Assembly (NCBI RefSeq): GCF_006516965.1
Contig: NZ_VHLH01000008.1
Coordinates: 1 to 64,000 of the forward strand
Direction of reading: 5' to 3'
Source: Pararhizobium mangrovi
GTDB taxonomy: Bacteria; Pseudomonadota; Alphaproteobacteria; Rhizobiales; Rhizobiaceae
DNA length: 64,000 nt
Shown: positions 60,643-64,000 of the stretch, piece after piece
Layout: each line of letters starts with the position of its first letter
Position numbering within the stretch: the first letter of the stretch is position 1
The notes under the pieces: model-generated
What the model was told of the DNA's origin: nothing
Databases searched by the model: none
Seen by the model: the letters and a program-made list of their open reading frames with translations, nothing else
Position numbers and translations under genes: made by a program

Positions 60643-61329
60643 TCAGAAGGTTTCGACCCAGGGGCGTACCTCGATCTCCCAGCTCCAGACGGAGCGGTCC
60701 TGATCGACGAGCTGCATGTAGGTCTCCGCGATGCGATCGGGATCGAGCATGGAATCGGGCTTGTCGGCGGGCTCCTCGCGGCCGGGATTCCGGATGCCGC
60801 CATCGATGACGATATGGCCGACATGGATGCCCTGCGGATGCAGTTCGCGTGCCATGGACTGGGCGAGCCCGCGAAGCGCGAACTTGCCCATCGCGAAGGG
60901 CGCTGACTTCGCATAGCCCTTCACGCCCGCCGATGCGCCGGTGAAGAGGATCGTTCCCGCGCCGGCATCGAGCATGCGGACGGCGGCGCGCTGGGCCGTC
61001 AGGAACGCACCGAAGGCGGTAACTTCGAGCGCGCGCCGGACGTCTTCGGCGGCAAGCTCGACGAGCGGGCCGCGGACCCGGGCCGAGGGGTTGTAGATCG
61101 CGACCGCAAGCGGTCCGTCCACCGCGTCGACGCGCTCGAAGAGGCCGTCGACCGATGCGGGATCGCTCGCATCGCAGGCGACGGTAGAAGCCCCCGTCTC
61201 GGCAGCGAGATCGGCGAGTTTGTCCGTGTCGCGGGCGGCGAGCACGAGGTCGTAGCCACGGTTCGCGAGCCGGCGTGCGAGAGACGCGGAAAGGCCGTCT
61301 CCGACCCCCACGATGAGTGCTTTGGCCAT
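60643..61329 (-). CDS. SDR-family protein with Phe at the catalytic Tyr position
   Basis: This 228-residue Rossmann-fold protein has cofactor motif [20 protein letters not shown] near residue 5, NPSARV near residue 84 in place of NNAG, and Ser in [13 protein letters not shown]. The catalytic Y-x3-K position reads [19 protein letters not shown], so Phe replaces the usual Tyr. Similar F-x3-K proteins are, from memory, common in one SDR subgroup and of uncertain activity. AGGAGAAG lies before the ATG. Confidence 0.85.
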   Translation of the reverse strand: MAKALIVGVGDGLSASLARRLANRGYDLVLAARDTDKLADLAAETGASTVACDASDPASVDGLFERVDAVDGPLAVAIYNPSARVRGPLVELAAEDVRRALEVTAFGAFLTAQRAAVRMLDAGAGTILFTGASAGVKGYAKSAPFAMGKFALRGLAQSMARELHPQGIHVGHIVIDGGIRNPGREEPADKPDSMLDPDRIAETYMQLVDQDRSVWSWEIEVRPWVETF

Positions 61330-61551
61330 GATCTTCTCCTGAAGGCGATCGGCATTGGGACTGGCGGAACCCGTTGCCCGCAACGGCCCTTTCGCTTAAG
61401 TAGACGGCAGATTTCCACCGTCCATGGAGCATTCGCCACCTTTGTGAGAGGGGAGGTGTTCCGGGCGATCCTGAATGCGAGCTGCCGGACTTCCGTGCCG
61501 ATCGAAAGCGATCCGCCGTCCGGGCTCCCGTCGAAAGCGAGACGTCGAAGA

Positions 61552-63201
<1,650 letters not shown>

Positions 63202-63258
63202 AGCGAGATCCGTAAAGCGCGCAGGGTTTTCGGACAAATCGAGCGTAGGGCGAACGTC

Positions 63259-64000
63259 ATGGCGGTGAAGGACTGGTCGGCAGCGCAGTACCTGAAGTTC
63301 GAGGCGGAGCGCACACGTCCGTCGCGTGATCTGCTGGCGCAGGTCGACGTCGCGGCGCCGCGGCGCGTCGTCGATATCGGTTGCGGGCCTGCGAACTCGA
63401 CCGAACTGCTTGCCGCCCGGTGGCCGGATGCGGAAGTGACCGGCCTCGACACCTCACCGGACATGCTCGAAAAGGCACGGGCGCGGTTGCCGCGTGCAAC
63501 CTTCGAACAGGCGGATGCGCGCGACTGGGCTCCGGCCGAGCCGGTCGATGTGATCTTCGCCAACGCCGTTTTCCAATGGCTGCCGGATCATCTCGCCGTG
63601 CTCGAACGGTTGATGGACCACCTGACGCCGGGCGGCGTGCTGGCCGTGCAGATGCCGGACAATCTTGCCGAACCGAGCCACGCGTTGATGCGCGAAACGG
63701 CGAACGAGCCGCCATTCGCGTCCCTTATCGGGAAGAACGTCGCGCGCGATCCATTGCCACCGGTCTCGGTCTATTACGATGCGCTGATCGGCAGGGCGAC
63801 ATCGGTCGATGTCTGGCACACGATCTATACCCATCCGCTCGAAGATGCGGGCGCGATCGTCGAATGGCTGAAGTCGACGGGCCTGCGCCCGTATCTGGCG
63901 CCGCTCGATGAGGATGCGCAGGCCGCGTTTCTTACCGCCTACGAGGCCCGCATCGCCGAGGCCTACCGGCCTCGCGCCGACGCAAAGGTACTCCTGCGCT
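63259..64000 (+). CDS. tam: Trans-aconitate 2-methyltransferase (3-prime truncated by window)
   Basis: About 247 residues of a family usually near 255 are visible, so only the last few codons are missing. It is an S-adenosylmethionine-dependent class I methyltransferase with RVVDIGCGPANSTELLAARW near residue 36, LDTSPDMLEKARARLP near residue 65 and FANAVFQWLPDH near residue 98, the Tam pattern. It would methylate trans-aconitate, an inhibitor of the citric acid cycle. The start follows 57 bp after ettA on the same strand. Confidence 0.92.
   Translation, partial: MAVKDWSAAQYLKFEAERTRPSRDLLAQVDVAAPRRVVDIGCGPANSTELLAARWPDAEVTGLDTSPDMLEKARARLPRATFEQADARDWAPAEPVDVIFANAVFQWLPDHLAVLERLMDHLTPGGVLAVQMPDNLAEPSHALMRETANEPPFASLIGKNVARDPLPPVSVYYDALIGRATSVDVWHTIYTHPLEDAGAIVEWLKSTGLRPYLAPLDEDAQAAFLTAYEARIAEAYRPRADAKVLLR

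Overview
The window is GC-rich, densely coded chromosomal DNA from an alphaproteobacterium of the Hyphomicrobiales (Rhizobiales). The case rests on gene content rather than on rRNA: a MucR/Ros zinc-finger regulator, minCDE preceded by a CtrA-type TTAA-N7-TTAA site, HemP with an iron-rhodo-type TGA-N9-TCA site, an Agrobacterium-type oxidative uronate pathway, and Rhizobiales-style palindromic intergenic elements. A marine or plant-associated family such as Aurantimonadaceae would fit, but that is a guess. I saw no rRNA, tRNA, CRISPR array, insertion sequence or prophage. Most of the window is ordinary core and accessory metabolism with short intergenic gaps.

Layout. 0.2-13.8 kb: CysZ-like protein, adenosine kinase, aminopeptidase N, two EamA transporters around a stand-alone molybdenum hydroxylase large subunit, an MFS transporter, uracil-DNA glycosylase and ETF:ubiquinone oxidoreductase. 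13.9-27.5 kb: lipid kinase, AMP nucleosidase, FdhF/YdeP-type molybdoenzyme, glutathione transferase, a Sel1 protein, an aminotransferase, an AEC transporter, a cysteine-free Mrp ATPase, a degenerate FAA-hydrolase homologue, xylulokinase and an HhH-GPD protein. 27.5-30.8 kb: a 269-bp palindromic element and a three-gene lipid A glycosylation operon.

30.9-38.5 kb is a nearly complete galacturonate/glucuronate catabolic locus. A TRAP transporter would import the uronate, Udh oxidises it to a lactone, Gli isomerises the lactone, Gci opens it to a ketodeoxyhexarate, and KdgD yields 2-oxoglutarate semialdehyde. A GntR/FCD regulator sits between the two arms. 38.5-41.2 kb holds rbsK, rbsD/fucU and an SDR. 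41.4-43.5 kb holds minCDE and a 56-residue gene. MucR and TetR follow, then a complete PaoABC-type aldehyde oxidoreductase (45.0-48.8 kb).

48.9-52.4 kb is a TonB energy-transducing operon (periplasmic protein, ExbB, two ExbD, TonB) divergent from hemP, with an iron-type operator between them. 53.0-56.2 kb carries sugar-acid genes (FAA hydrolase, glycerate 2-kinase, RraA-like aldolase). 56.4-57.9 kb encodes the most unusual protein here: a secreted, FUS-like Q/N/G/Y-rich low-complexity protein with a two-cysteine HdeA-like segment and a Ser/Asp/Gly-rich tail. The window ends with a TIGR01244 protein, a DUF475 membrane protein behind a possible structured leader, dienelactone hydrolase, an SDR, the ABC-F protein EttA and a truncated trans-aconitate methyltransferase gene.
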